From the NCBI RefSeq assembly GCF_044761665.1, contig NZ_JBIWCW010000001.1, positions 434,001 to 498,000 of the forward strand: 64,000 bases of DNA. Reading direction: 5' to 3'. The translations under genes were made by a program, and so were the position numbers. This document shows positions 15,106 through 23,310 of this stretch, in pieces; the stretch's first letter is position 1; each line of letters begins with the position of its first letter. Source of the DNA: Peribacillus sp044761665 (GTDB taxonomy: Bacteria > Bacillota > Bacilli > Bacillales > DSM-1321). Below the pieces are notes generated by a model that was not told the DNA's origin, ran no database searches, and saw only the letters and a list, made by a program, of their open reading frames with translations.

Positions 15106-15852
15106 ATGAATAATGTAGTAGTGATCACAGGTGCAGCAACAGGTTTAGGACGGGCAACCGCTTTAAAATTAGCAGCATCGGGCTACCGTTTAGTACTAGT
15201 GGATTATAATGAAGCAGACGGGGCAAAAACGATGGCAGATGCGGAGGCTTTAGGTGCGGAAGCAATATTTGTGAAAGCAGACGTTTCAAACGAAACAGAT
15301 GTCCAGAATTATGTGGCGAAAGCTGTAGAGACTTTTGGTTCCATTCATTATTTTTTGAACAATGCAGGCATCATGATTCCCTTCCGTTTATTGCATGAGT
15401 ATGATGTGAACGAATATGATCGCATCATGAATATTAATGTTAAAGGGGTTTTCCTTGGCATCAAATATGTAATTCCAGTCATGCTTGAAAATGGAGGTGG
15501 AACCATTGTTAACACAGTATCCTCCAATTCCTTCAAACCAACCGCCTATAACGGGGTGTATTCAGCAACAAAGCATGCCGTCCTCGGCTTAACGAAATCC
15601 ATTGGACAAGATTATCAGTCAAAAAACATATACGCAGTAGGTGTAGCACCAAACAATATGCAAACCAACATTTCCGCTAGTGCAGCTGTTACTTACACAG
15701 AAGAAGTTGGACAAGCGATCGGTGCAACGACACCACCTAATATATCAGCAACGGCTGAAGAAGTCGCTGAGGCAATGGTGTTTGCCATGACAAATGGTAA
15801 GCTCTTAACAGGTTCTGTAGTCAATTGCGCTGGTGGCCAAATTTTGATCTAA
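15106..15852 (+). CDS. SDR family oxidoreductase
   Basis: The 248-aa protein is a classical short-chain dehydrogenase: cofactor motif TGAATGLG (residues 8-15), NNAG (about 87-90), and the catalytic Ser-Tyr-Lys in SSNSF and YSATK. An acidic residue after the second strand (VDYNEAD) suggests NAD+ preference. The substrate is unknown. AAGGAGGAAA precedes the ATG and a hairpin follows the gene, so it appears monocistronic. Confidence 0.85.
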   Translation: MNNVVVITGAATGLGRATALKLAASGYRLVLVDYNEADGAKTMADAEALGAEAIFVKADVSNETDVQNYVAKAVETFGSIHYFLNNAGIMIPFRLLHEYDVNEYDRIMNINVKGVFLGIKYVIPVMLENGGGTIVNTVSSNSFKPTAYNGVYSATKHAVLGLTKSIGQDYQSKNIYAVGVAPNNMQTNISASAAVTYTEEVGQAIGATTPPNISATAEEVAEAMVFAMTNGKLLTGSVVNCAGGQILI

Positions 15853-15880
15853 GCATGTCTAACGTTTTGAGAATTACTGC

Positions 15881-15910
15881 AAGAGGCCGCCGATTGGTGG
15901 TCTCTTTAAA
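15881..15910 (+). terminator. Terminator after the SDR gene
   Basis: An 11-bp stem (AAGAGGCCGCC with GGTGGTCTCTT, two G-U pairs) is followed by a short T-rich stretch. Confidence 0.6.
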
Positions 15911-16002
15911 TCAAATTAATTTAGGGGATGATTTGAAAAGTTTACTTTTCACCTTTTTTGCTGCTTCCATTACCTTCTATACAGTTCTTCGCTGCTTATT
16001 AT

Positions 16003-16565
16003 TTACGATTCCATTGATTCTTTCTTTTCTTCTAATAGATTGCCTTGTTCATCAAATTTTTGAAAGCTCACTGATCTTCCAAATGTTCTATATTCAACTA
16101 ATTTTATACGACCATTTTCGTAAAACTCTTTTTGTATCCCATCGAATGCATTTTTGTCTAAATGTTTAATTTCTTTAACTCGGCCATTCGGGTAAAAGGT
16201 AACCATTTCTCCACTCTTAACCATATAATAGCTCGCTAAATTACCATTACCGTAACCATCATAGATGATTCCACTATAAAGGAATCATAATCCTCCCCTC
16301 CATAACCCAATTTTTCATCAAACTTGTTACCATATAATAACTATAATAAGCCAAATCTCCGTTCTCATATAACTCGTAGGCTAGCCCACTAGGTTTTCCT
16401 CCCTCGTCTTCAGGATTATCTAAAACTTCATCACTATATGAAGTGAACCAAAGTTTCTCATCAAAATCCGTTCCATGTTCAAGTACATATTTCTTATCTA
16501 AAATAGCTATCTTATTTCCTATTCTTTCTCACCTCAGGAGCCCAATGTTCATTTACAACTTTCAA
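16003..16565 (-). pseudogene. YwqK-family antitoxin (immunity) gene, broken by frameshifts
   Basis: The 3' end is an open 73-codon frame with MORN-like repeats (FYPNGRVKEI, FYENGRIKLV) typical of YwqK antitoxins. Upstream the same protein continues in other frames: KVVNEHWAPEVRK, then AILDKKYVLEHGTDFDEKL, then NKFDEKLGYGGEDYDSF, then GIIYDGYGNGNLASYYMV. At least three frameshifts (near 16515, 16335 and 16275) separate them. YwqK neutralises the LXG toxin YwqJ in B. subtilis. No cognate toxin remains here, which fits loss of selection. Confidence 0.75.
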
Positions 16566-16593
16566 TTTATATTTTTTTTATTTCACAGAATCG

Positions 16594-16980
16594 TTATGGT
16601 AACCCTATTAAGCCAGGAGTAACCTTTTCTACATTTACCCACTCAAAATTCGTATTTATTCGCAACCCATTATTCCCTTTTATTTCTAAATAATTATTCT
16701 CCATGTTATCTGAAAGTTCAAATTGAGTAACTATATTATCATTGCCCCACCCTTTTATATCTAAGTTACGAATAGTTAAAAATGATAGTTGAATATAAAC
16801 CACATCCCAGTGGTCCCAACGCTTTGGCTTAGTTTTAACTTCTTCTTTCGTCATTAAAGTCATAAATAAAATGGGGCCATCTCTTTTAAGCTGAATATCT
16901 ACTAGCTCTGCACCTTCGAATACAGGTATATTTCCAAATATACTAGTCAATGCTTGAGGATTTAAATATTTCTTTTCCAT
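16594..16980 (-). CDS. Imm50-type immunity protein, copy A
   Basis: The 128-aa product resembles the protein at 23823-24227: a start around residues 8-25 (SIFGNIPVFEGAEL), a strand pair (DIQLKRDGPILFMTLMT), then the family marker 'P-x-x-W ... YIQLSFLTIRNLDIKGW'. Imm50 proteins neutralise nuclease-type polymorphic toxins delivered by type VII secretion. It has no toxin fragment immediately upstream; the SUKH immunity gene is the upstream neighbour. It looks intact. Confidence 0.65.
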   Translation of the reverse strand: MEKKYLNPQALTSIFGNIPVFEGAELVDIQLKRDGPILFMTLMTKEEVKTKPKRWDHWDVVYIQLSFLTIRNLDIKGWGNDNIVTQFELSDNMENNYLEIKGNNGLRINTNFEWVNVEKVTPGLIGLP

Positions 16981-17139
16981 ATCATAAATACCTACCTATT
17001 TATCCCTTTTATATCTAAAAGTAATGAATGTTAACATGACACGATTGAATCATTATTCTTCTTAAATGATATTTTTAATAATGAAACTCAAAAGGCTTAA
17101 TCAAATCGAGGCCACAGATTCAAATTTGATATTCATCAA

Positions 17140-17790
17140 TCATTTCACATCTACTGGAGTAACATGTAACACTGTACCTAATGGACCTAACTTTTCAATT
17201 AATTTTGTAGCCTTACCAAATGGGAAATTTTCAACTATTACAAATGGAAGGTTTTTTGAACCTTTTAACAAATCAGAAGTAGAGATATCAAGATTTAATC
17301 CACTCTTTATTTTAACTAAATCTTTTAAACCACCCATAGGAGCAGTAGTCAGTATTATATGACATCGTTCTGGTTGTTCAAAGCTTGTTTCATTGTCTTG
17401 TTCTCTTAAAAGCCCACTATTAATCCATTTAATTAGATCAACCGAAACAATTGAAGCATGATCTGGATTCATATCTCCTGAATCAATAACTAAAACTTTT
17501 TTCTCTTCCCGATACTGAGACATCAAAAATACATTCCCACCTCCATCGTCACCAACAGCTATAAAACCCTTTGCATATTCAGCTACTTCCCACGTTTGAT
17601 TCCTTTCTAAAATCTCGTCAGTACTGTATATTTGCAAACCACCACCGATGGAAAAGCCATTTGAAAAATGCAATAAATCTTTATATACATTAGGGAATAC
17701 ATTATTCATTTTATTTTCCACTTCCTGAATTTCAATATCACTTGCTGATGGTTTTTTTATGATATTGGGAATTTTAGATACATCAATCAT
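17140..17790 (-). CDS. SUKH (SMI1/KNR4) immunity protein with an L7/L12-like C-terminal domain
   Basis: The first 130 residues are a SUKH domain: 'I..VE..M..VFP..YKDLLHFSNGFSIGGGL' followed by 'FIAVGDDGGGNVFLM', a fold widespread among toxin-immunity proteins. The last 75 residues (from HIILTTAP) read like the C-terminal domain of ribosomal protein L7/L12: a strand, a helix with VKIKSGLNL, a turn with SDLLKG, then ENFPFGKATKLIEKLG and a final strand. AGGGGG precedes the ATG. Upstream lies a decayed toxin-linker fragment, so its toxin domain is gone. Confidence 0.7.
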   Translation of the reverse strand: MIDVSKIPNIIKKPSASDIEIQEVENKMNNVFPNVYKDLLHFSNGFSIGGGLQIYSTDEILERNQTWEVAEYAKGFIAVGDDGGGNVFLMSQYREEKKVLVIDSGDMNPDHASIVSVDLIKWINSGLLREQDNETSFEQPERCHIILTTAPMGGLKDLVKIKSGLNLDISTSDLLKGSKNLPFVIVENFPFGKATKLIEKLGPLGTVLHVTPVDVK

Positions 17791-17844
17791 TTCAAATAAC
17801 CCCCTAAATTAACCATTCAAGGTTTATTACAGCTACTTGCCAAA

Positions 17845-18085
17845 ACTTTAAACCAGTTGGCACTTTCGCTTTCGGATGACCCTGCTCATATTCATGATCG
17901 AGTGATGGGATATCTGGACTTGATTTCGCGCAAATTCCTTGCTGTAGGGGATAAATTTCGTTCCACTTGCTATTTTATCCGCTGCTTTACTTCCACAACA
18001 ACTACGGTGATACCAAAGGCTATCATCAGGCTGTTATGACGCTGTTCTTCAGTGAGTTCGTTTCCGAACATGTCTTTTAAAGCAC
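17845..18085 (-). pseudogene. Pre-toxin linker fragment (a) of an LXG toxin
   Basis: On the minus strand it starts at KDMFGNELTEEQ and matches, with many changes and stop codons, the linker of fragment (b) at 19810-20445 (GITG..., KFIPNSKEF..., KVEVPTG). It ends abruptly after VPTG. No toxin domain follows before the SUKH gene. The left boundary at KDMFGN equals the point where fragment (d) ends. Confidence 0.7.
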
Positions 18086-18117
18086 TTGTTGCCTAAAAGG
18101 CTATAAAGTGCTTTTCT
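18078..18117 (-). terminator. Hairpin downstream of the Imm3 gene
   Basis: AAAGCACTT pairs with AAGTGCTTT around an inner GCC..GGC pairing. It is about 200 bases 3' of the Imm3 stop on the minus strand. Confidence 0.45.
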
Positions 18118-18317
18118 TAGTTTTATCCAAGTAAGTCAGTAGAAAATATTTAGGTTTAAGTAATAAACTATTTTTTAAACTTACCTGTAAAGTAATACGT
18201 TTTAAGTGTTATGTCATCTAATAGCGGGCCACTTTACCCTATATTTTCGATATAACTAAAACAGTTACAAAAATCATAAGTATTTATGGTATATATAACC
18301 TTCCCTATTAATCCCCG

Positions 18318-18668
18318 CTATTCTGCGGATGAATTATAATCAACTTCTACATTTCTAAGACCATCTATTACTTTATTTATTCGGTTCGATAAATTACTAA
18401 TTTCATCTTCGGTTAATTCACCGTGTGCGTTTAAAGGATTACCTAATCTTTTGATTATTCCCTCAATTCGCCCAACAAAGACCTTATCATGGTTAAGTGC
18501 AATTTCTCCAATAGCAGTATCAACAATTACATCTTCTACCTTACCCAAGTTATTAAATTCATCTGCCAGTTTTGCGATAGCATACCTGTATCCTCTATCT
18601 TCTTCTAGTAATTCTTCATACGTTTCTTGAATCGCCTCAAACAATTCATCATACTCCTAATCTTTCAT
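18318..18668 (-). CDS. Imm3-type immunity protein with early in-frame TAG
   Basis: The protein ends in the Imm3 signature VDYNSSAE and contains 'RYAIAKLADEFNNLGKVED' (core AIAKLADEFNNLG) and 'AIGEIALNHDKVFVGRIEG' (core IGEIALNHDKVF). The natural start appears to be ATG 18668 with GGAGAG upstream, but codon 4 is TAG (18657-18659). Translation could restart at TTG 18644, with TTAGGAG (made partly by the stop itself) eight bases before it, giving 108 aa. So it is either N-terminally trimmed or dying. A deaminase-like toxin relic ends 14 bases upstream and is the likely former partner. Confidence 0.65.
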
Positions 18669-18681
18669 TTTTTACTCTCCA

Positions 18682-18965
18682 TTACTTTATAACCCCATTA
18701 CCATTATTATGAAGTATTTCTAACTTAATATTTTTATATTTAAGAAAAATCTGCTATAACTCTACTACAACTGTCACAAGTATCTAATTCTATGAATAAT
18801 TTTATATTTCCGATAGCTTGATTATTTTCTCCCAGCCTAAAAGCAATATCATTGAGTATCTTATATCGTTTTCTTATACTTAACGGCATCTTTCCTCAAT
18901 AAATTAAAAACTGAACCTCCAGACTTAACTGGACAGCTTAGTTTGGACGATTCAATTTTTAATTT
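18682..18965 (-). pseudogene. Deaminase-like toxin C-terminal fragment
   Basis: On the minus strand one frame reads KIESSKLSCPVKSGGSVFN and then shifts into YKILNDIAF..LGENNQAIGNI, LFIELDTCDSCSRVIADF and NIKLEILHNNG. The E-x-D-T-C-x-S-C pattern is the zinc-binding part of nucleic-acid deaminase toxins. Frameshifts occur in T-runs near 18839 and 18747 and once near 18875, and no upstream toxin parts remain. It stops just before the Imm3 gene, the usual toxin-immunity order. Confidence 0.65.
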
Positions 18966-18967
18966 TT

Positions 18968-19618
18968 TTATAGGTTCAACTTAAATTTTTCACTATATTC
19001 TTTATTAATATTTAAAAGTTCATCTACTGGAACTACTTTTTTTTCTGCGGTTTCCAGCTGTACTTCATTTGACCATAAAAAGGGGTAAATGAGTATAGCT
19101 TCGTCAAATTGAACATTCTTCACATCTTTTTCCCATGCTTTCCATCTCATGTCACTATAAAATTCATGTATGTCTCCATTCACAGCCCACGCCAAAAATT
19201 CAGCATACTTGAATTCTAATGACTCCCATTCTAATGTATCAGGAGCAAAATACCAAACATCTCCTACTCCCTCGGAGAATCTGCCTGCATTCAAAGCAAA
19301 AACTCCACCAACAACATCATCCGCAATAATTAACATTTTCTCAATTTTATTAGCAATACCTAACTCATTCATTTCATTGTATGAAAGTAGCCCCCTATTT
19401 TTCTCACTATCCGCTCCTAGTATTCTCACCCAATTATCAACTATAATTCCAGTTGTATTGTATGCTATTGAACCTAATACCGAGTTTGATGTTACTTGTA
19501 GCCTATCTAAAGTGTTCTTGCCTTTCCCTTTATCACTCATATTTACTACAATTTTTTTATTTGATTTTTCTAACATCTCGTAAATTTCTTCCCAAAGTTC
19601 ATTATTTAATGTACTCAT
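18968..19618 (-). CDS. DUF2625 family protein, probable immunity
   Basis: The 216-aa product shows the DUF2625 pattern: 'VRILGADSEKNRGLLSYNE', 'MLIIADDVVGGVFALNAG', 'VWYFAPDTLEWESLEF', 'YAEFLAWAVNGDIHEFYSD' and 'YPFLWSNE' (each core shorter than 20 residues). DUF2625 has no proven activity. Here it directly follows a toxin tail relic (19651-19779) and sits within a run of immunity genes, so an immunity role is a reasonable inference. GAGAGGAG precedes the ATG and it is intact. Confidence 0.75.
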   Translation of the reverse strand: MSTLNNELWEEIYEMLEKSNKKIVVNMSDKGKGKNTLDRLQVTSNSVLGSIAYNTTGIIVDNWVRILGADSEKNRGLLSYNEMNELGIANKIEKMLIIADDVVGGVFALNAGRFSEGVGDVWYFAPDTLEWESLEFKYAEFLAWAVNGDIHEFYSDMRWKAWEKDVKNVQFDEAILIYPFLWSNEVQLETAEKKVVPVDELLNINKEYSEKFKLNL

Positions 19619-19650
19619 TTTTTTCTCCTCTCATAATCAGAATTGTAGTA

Positions 19651-19779
19651 TTAGTCATCTGTTATTTTATATTTAACCTTTGTTCCATCAGGATAAGGCC
19701 TTAGTTTATGTCCAAACGTTGAACCTGAGCCCCTATAATCTGATCTATCAATAGGTTGAAAATAAATTTGGATGTCTTT
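19651..19779 (-). pseudogene. C-terminal toxin fragment without start
   Basis: A 42-codon frame bounded by stops reads DIQIYFQPIDRSDYRG, GSTFGHKLRPYPDG and TKVKYKITDD. It looks like the end of a secreted toxin domain and stops 33 bases before the DUF2625 gene. The 203-codon linker frame (b) ends 31 bases upstream in a different frame, so the original toxin was frameshifted or partly deleted. Confidence 0.55.
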
Positions 19780-19809
19780 TTAACATCTGTTTTTCTATAG
19801 CAAGATGAA

Positions 19810-20445
19810 CTACCACAATACCCTTACATTAAAGAATATCTTTTTATAGTCCTTAATATTTTTTCCTTTTTCTATCCCCTTACTACCCTCACGCTTCGTC
19901 GTAATCTTCTGCGCAAGATCCTTTATCGAAGTCTTATCCACACCAATAGATTTATAAGTATTTCCACTCGTATCCGCTACTGCCCTAACCTTAACTCTAG
20001 TTGGCACTTCCACTTTCCCGATGGCCTTGCCCATATCCTTGATCGAGTCTTTGGCTTTCTGGACTTGATTTTGTACAAATTCCTTGCTGTTGGGGATGAA
20101 CTTTGTCCCGTTTGCCATTTTGTCTGCGACCTTCGCTGCGCCGGCTATACCGGTAATACCAAGGGCAGTCATCAGGCTGGTTTGGCTCTGTTCTTCCGTG
20201 AGTTCGTTGCCAAACATGTCTTTGCCGGTAACGGCTTCGCCGAGTCCGTTGGCAGATAGTCCATAGAGGCCGGTTTCGGTTTGCTTGAGGATGTCCATGG
20301 CTTTTGTAGATTTATAGGCATCCAGCGCGTTGAGTCCCTTCACGGTTTTGCAAACGGCATTTCCGCCTTTGACAGCCCGACCTGCCCAACCGACGACCGG
20401 AATGAATCCGGCGGCGGCCATCGCAGCTGCAGCGATTCGTTCGGC
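19810..20445 (-). pseudogene. Pre-toxin linker fragment (b) of an LXG toxin
   Basis: The minus-strand frame starts LAERIAAAAMAAAGFIPVVGWAGRAVKGG, matched piecewise by the LXG toxin at residues 292-320 (AERIAAGAMAAAGFIPIVGW). It continues with GKDMFGNELTEEQ, GAAKVADKMANG and KVEVPTRVKVRA, which recur in fragment (c). It has no LXG domain. Homology to the complete toxin stops immediately 5' of the sequence GCCGAACGAATCGC (20432-20445, minus strand). The frame ends at 19810 without a recognisable toxin domain. Confidence 0.75.
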
Positions 20446-20476
20446 CAGATAGGTTATAGATATTGAATAGAAATAG

Positions 20477-20517
20477 ATAAAAAAACCTTGAATAACGACT
20501 AGTCATCAAGGTTTAAA
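20477..20517 (-). terminator. Terminator after the two SUKH genes
   Basis: Minus-strand AAACCTTGA pairs with TCAAGGTTT and is followed by TTTTT. Confidence 0.7.
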
Positions 20518-20644
20518 TCTCTCTTAAGATATTTTTTAGATGTTGTTATTTTGTGTTAAGGGTTAGATGGTTAACGAAGTAATATCTGATTCCTTCCCTA
20601 TTTCAGCGGATCTTTTAGGACGTTTTTTAAGTATTAAACTTCTT

Positions 20645-21103
20645 TTATTTTGTAACAAATAAGTTATCCATAAACTCTTTGAAACTATCTGATATTGGTT
20701 TAATAAATTCCTCTTTCAACTCATTATCTTCTTCATAATAATCCATATCACAAAAATATACTTTACCTTTTTGTTCTCCATCTATAGATAAACAGATTAA
20801 ACTGTTGGCAGGGTCTAAACCTATAGGAAGAAAATTCGCAGGTACTATTTTTTTCTCGTTATATTTAATAAAGTTATTTTCTAGATTTTCATCTATTTCA
20901 TCTGATAAGGGGAAAAACAACATAATTGAAGAAGTAATCTTTAAATCTTTTGTTTGAAATCTTCTATTTTTTGCTTTGCCACCGTTATTAGATAATAGAA
21001 ATCTACTGAATTCCTTCGGTAATACTATATTGAATTTCTTTTCGAAGTTTTCAATTTCATTTATGGTTATTTTCCTATAAGTGAATTCAAAATTATATTC
21101 CAT
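20645..21103 (-). CDS. SUKH (SMI1/KNR4) immunity protein, copy 2
   Basis: The 152-aa product has the SUKH pattern: 'EIENFEKKFNIVLPKEFSRF' (core LPKEFSRFLLSNNGG) near the start, 'FLPIGLDPANSLICLSIDG' in the middle and an acidic C-terminal strand-helix. AGAGGGAG precedes the ATG. It follows another SUKH gene by 14 bases, so both are made with the WHH-nuclease fragment upstream. It may be the immunity of a different toxin retained after cassette loss. Confidence 0.8.
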   Translation of the reverse strand: MEYNFEFTYRKITINEIENFEKKFNIVLPKEFSRFLLSNNGGKAKNRRFQTKDLKITSSIMLFFPLSDEIDENLENNFIKYNEKKIVPANFLPIGLDPANSLICLSIDGEQKGKVYFCDMDYYEEDNELKEEFIKPISDSFKEFMDNLFVTK

Positions 21104-21117
21104 ATACTCCCTCTTTT

Positions 21118-21564
21118 CTATTTTATATCTTCTAAAGAATACAATTCATTTATCAAATCACTAAATGTATCACAGATAATAGATAATGCGACTTCGCCTT
21201 CTTCCTCATGATTGAGAAAGACTATTTTAGGGGAAGAATAATTTTCCTGAAAATCAAAGCATAAGTAGTTTCCAAATGGATCTCTAGCAAAAGGTACAAT
21301 TCCTTTTAACACTGGATTAGAGAATTGTTCATAAAACATTTCTATTTTTAAATCCTTATCCGTAAAACTAATCAAATCATTAAATACTCCCTGTCTCCCA
21401 TCCTTAAAATTGAAGATATTAGGATGTGGAAACCCTCCATTATATTTCATAATACACTTTTTGTAATCTTCAGGATACTCTATCCCAAAAGCTTTTTCAA
21501 CCAAAGCAATCACACTCTCAACAGGCTTTTCATCCTCTACAAACAACCACTTTTTCACTCCCAT
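21118..21564 (-). CDS. SUKH (SMI1/KNR4) immunity protein, copy 1, partner of the WHH toxin
   Basis: The 148-aa product shows 'VEKAFGIEYPEDYKKCIMKY' (core YPEDYKKCIMKYNGG) and 'GIVPFARDPFGNYLCFDF', both typical of SUKH. Its ATG (21564) lies inside the end of the WHH-nuclease frame, overlapping it by ten bases, with GGAGAG within the toxin codons. This overlap is typical of co-translated toxin-immunity pairs. It probably binds and blocks that nuclease. Confidence 0.85.
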   Translation of the reverse strand: MGVKKWLFVEDEKPVESVIALVEKAFGIEYPEDYKKCIMKYNGGFPHPNIFNFKDGRQGVFNDLISFTDKDLKIEMFYEQFSNPVLKGIVPFARDPFGNYLCFDFQENYSSPKIVFLNHEEEGEVALSIICDTFSDLINELYSLEDIK

Positions 21565-22367
21565 GTAACACTCTCCAAAATCTCTTTTTTTATAATTCCC
21601 TTTCTACCTGACTCACCACCGCCCCATATAGCTCTTCCACCAGTATGTCCAGACGCTTGGTGTTCAAAATAATCGACGACTTGCATTCTGCCTGATTCCT
21701 GATGATGATGCCAAGTCAGTGTTTTTGGAACTCTACCTTCTTTTATAAACTCTAATTCTTCCATCGTGAATTTTTTTGCTAATTCAGGATTCTTAGTAAC
21801 TTCTTCAGATAAGGTTTTAGACAAATAATCAAACTGAACTGCATCTGTATCTAAAAAATATTTTTCTGGTAAGAAAACATCATATTTGGAATTAAAGATT
21901 GGAAAGCCAACTTTGTCATAAATAACTTCATATTCTTTCCCATTTTTGGTTGAAATAAAAGTATATAATGTAGTACCGTCTTCATTACGTTCCTTATTTT
22001 TATAATTTCTAGGTTGGTTAGGCTTTCTGGTATAGGATGGTAGTTTTTTAATTGCTTCAACCATAGCTTCATCAGCCCTTTTTTGGTTTACAGAAGAACG
22101 ATTCTTCGCCGTTATCTTCTGCGCAAGATCCTTTATCGTCGTCTTATCCAACCCAATAGATTTATAAGTATTTCCAGTCGTATCCGCTACTGCCCTAACC
22201 TTAACTCCTGTTGGCACTTCCACTTTCCCGATGGCCTTGCCCATATCCTTGATTGGCCTTTTAGCTTTCTGGACTTGATTTTGTACATATTCTTTGCTGT
22301 AGGGGATGAACTTTGTGCCGTTTGCCATTTTGTCTGCGACCTTCGCTGCTCCTGCTATTCGTTCGGC
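21555..22367 (-). CDS. Displaced LXG-toxin C-terminus with intact WHH (HNH/EndoVII) nuclease domain
   Basis: The minus-strand frame starts as NAERIAGAAKVADKMANG, i.e. the AERIA sequence of the LXG linker fused to the downstream AGAAKV part, so the linker between them was deleted. An internal ATG at 22328 (MANGTKFIPYS) would give 257 aa. The linker (to about residue 75 from that ATG) is followed by a toxin domain ending in LTWHHHQESGRMQVV (Trp206-His-His-His), HTGGRAIWGGG and a helical end. This is the WHH-type HNH nuclease signature. No LXG secretion domain remains, so it is an orphan toxin tip. It overlaps its SUKH immunity gene. Confidence 0.75.
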   Translation of the reverse strand, partial: AERIAGAAKVADKMANGTKFIPYSKEYVQNQVQKAKRPIKDMGKAIGKVEVPTGVKVRAVADTTGNTYKSIGLDKTTIKDLAQKITAKNRSSVNQKRADEAMVEAIKKLPSYTRKPNQPRNYKNKERNEDGTTLYTFISTKNGKEYEVIYDKVGFPIFNSKYDVFLPEKYFLDTDAVQFDYLSKTLSEEVTKNPELAKKFTMEELEFIKEGRVPKTLTWHHHQESGRMQVVDYFEHQASGHTGGRAIWGGGESGRKGIIKKEILESVTWE

Positions 22368-22470
22368 ATTAAAAGTTTAGAAAGATCGAATGGATATGAT
22401 AATGAGATTTTTTTTATTTGCGCCCACTTTTCGTATATAAATTAATTTATAAAGAGTTCTCTTTCGATAT

Positions 22471-22524
22471 AGAAAATCCCGAACAACTAGGCACTTTTTT
22501 ATTAGTGTCCGTTATCCGGGATAT
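22471..22524 (-). terminator. Long imperfect hairpin after the CdiI-like gene
   Basis: ATCCCG...CGGGAT with inner AAC/GTT and CACT/AGTG pairings forms a stem directly 3' of the minus-strand stop at 22530, followed by TTTTCT. Confidence 0.65.
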
Positions 22525-22529
22525 AGTTG

Positions 22530-22835
22530 TTATTTTTCTTTAACAGCTTCTTTTATTTGTTCAATTACTTGATAGAGCCACTGAAGTGGTTGTAAATCAA
22601 GAGCAGGAAAGTATACACCATCTGCACAACTTTGAATATATTCATTCTTTTGAATATCTGAATACTTACTACTTCTAATAAAATCTGTTAAAAAGACAAC
22701 AGCAGATTCTAGATATTCTATACTTTCTTCTGTTAATAATTCTTGTAATGCCACTTCTGGAGAATCAATATCTTGATGAAAAGTTCCGGCCAAGAACTGA
22801 AAAACTGGTTCTTTTAGTTTGTTAGAAGACAACAT
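22530..22835 (-). CDS. CdiI-like immunity protein
   Basis: The 101-aa product starts with a helical lead and the marker 'FLAGTFHQDID', then long helices up to 'LQWLYQVIEQIKEAVKE'. The G-T-x-H-Q-D pattern is characteristic of a family of contact-dependent inhibition immunity proteins (CdiI_2 type). AGGTGAG precedes the ATG. It overlaps the end of linker fragment (d) by 14 bases, so the toxin domain that once separated them has been removed precisely. Confidence 0.7.
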   Translation of the reverse strand: MLSSNKLKEPVFQFLAGTFHQDIDSPEVALQELLTEESIEYLESAVVFLTDFIRSSKYSDIQKNEYIQSCADGVYFPALDLQPLQWLYQVIEQIKEAVKEK

Positions 22836-23123
22836 AACATCTCACCTCTTGAGTATTCAAGCCAAACATGTCCTTGCCGGTGACGGCTTCGTTGAGTCCG
22901 TTGGCGGTGGTTAATCCATATAGACCGTATTCAGTTTGTTTGAGGACATCCAGGCCTTTGCTTGATTTATAGGCATCCAATGCATGGTCTGCAGCGTTGA
23001 ATCCTTTGGCTGTTTTATAAATCGCACTTCCGCCTTTGACAGCACGCCCTGCCCAGCCGACGATGGGGATGAATCCGGCAGCGGCCATCGCACCCGCGGC
23101 GATTCGTTCGGCTTCAGAAAGTT
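22822..23123 (-). pseudogene. Pre-toxin linker fragment (d) of an LXG toxin
   Basis: The minus-strand frame runs from SEAERIAAGAMAAAGFIP, as in the complete toxin, through GWAGRAVKGGSAIYKTAKG and YGLYGLTTANGLNEAV to GKDMFG, where homology ends; the last few codons (LNTQEVRCYVV) are foreign. LXG and toxin domains are both missing. The 5' end of homology is near 23123, just upstream of the shared motif at 23099-23112. Confidence 0.75.
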
Positions 23124-23212
23124 AACTGCAAGTGTTATAACGGAATGCCTTGAAGGTACAATCATCATGAGTTATGAATTTCATAAGCATTTTATATTGT
23201 CTAACTCATTAA

Positions 23213-23249
23213 AAAACACTTGATGCCTGAAATGGCAATCAAGTGTTTT
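23213..23249 (-). terminator. Terminator of the LXG toxin-immunity operon
   Basis: A perfect stem (AAAACACTTGATGCC with GGCAATCAAGTGTTTT, one bulge) with a minus-strand T-run TTTTTT lies 62 bases after the 129-aa gene. Confidence 0.85.
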
Positions 23250-23310
23250 CAAGCTAGCTATATGATTATTGTGAGTAATGATGCTATATAAAATTAAATT
23301 TCTTCTCCTT

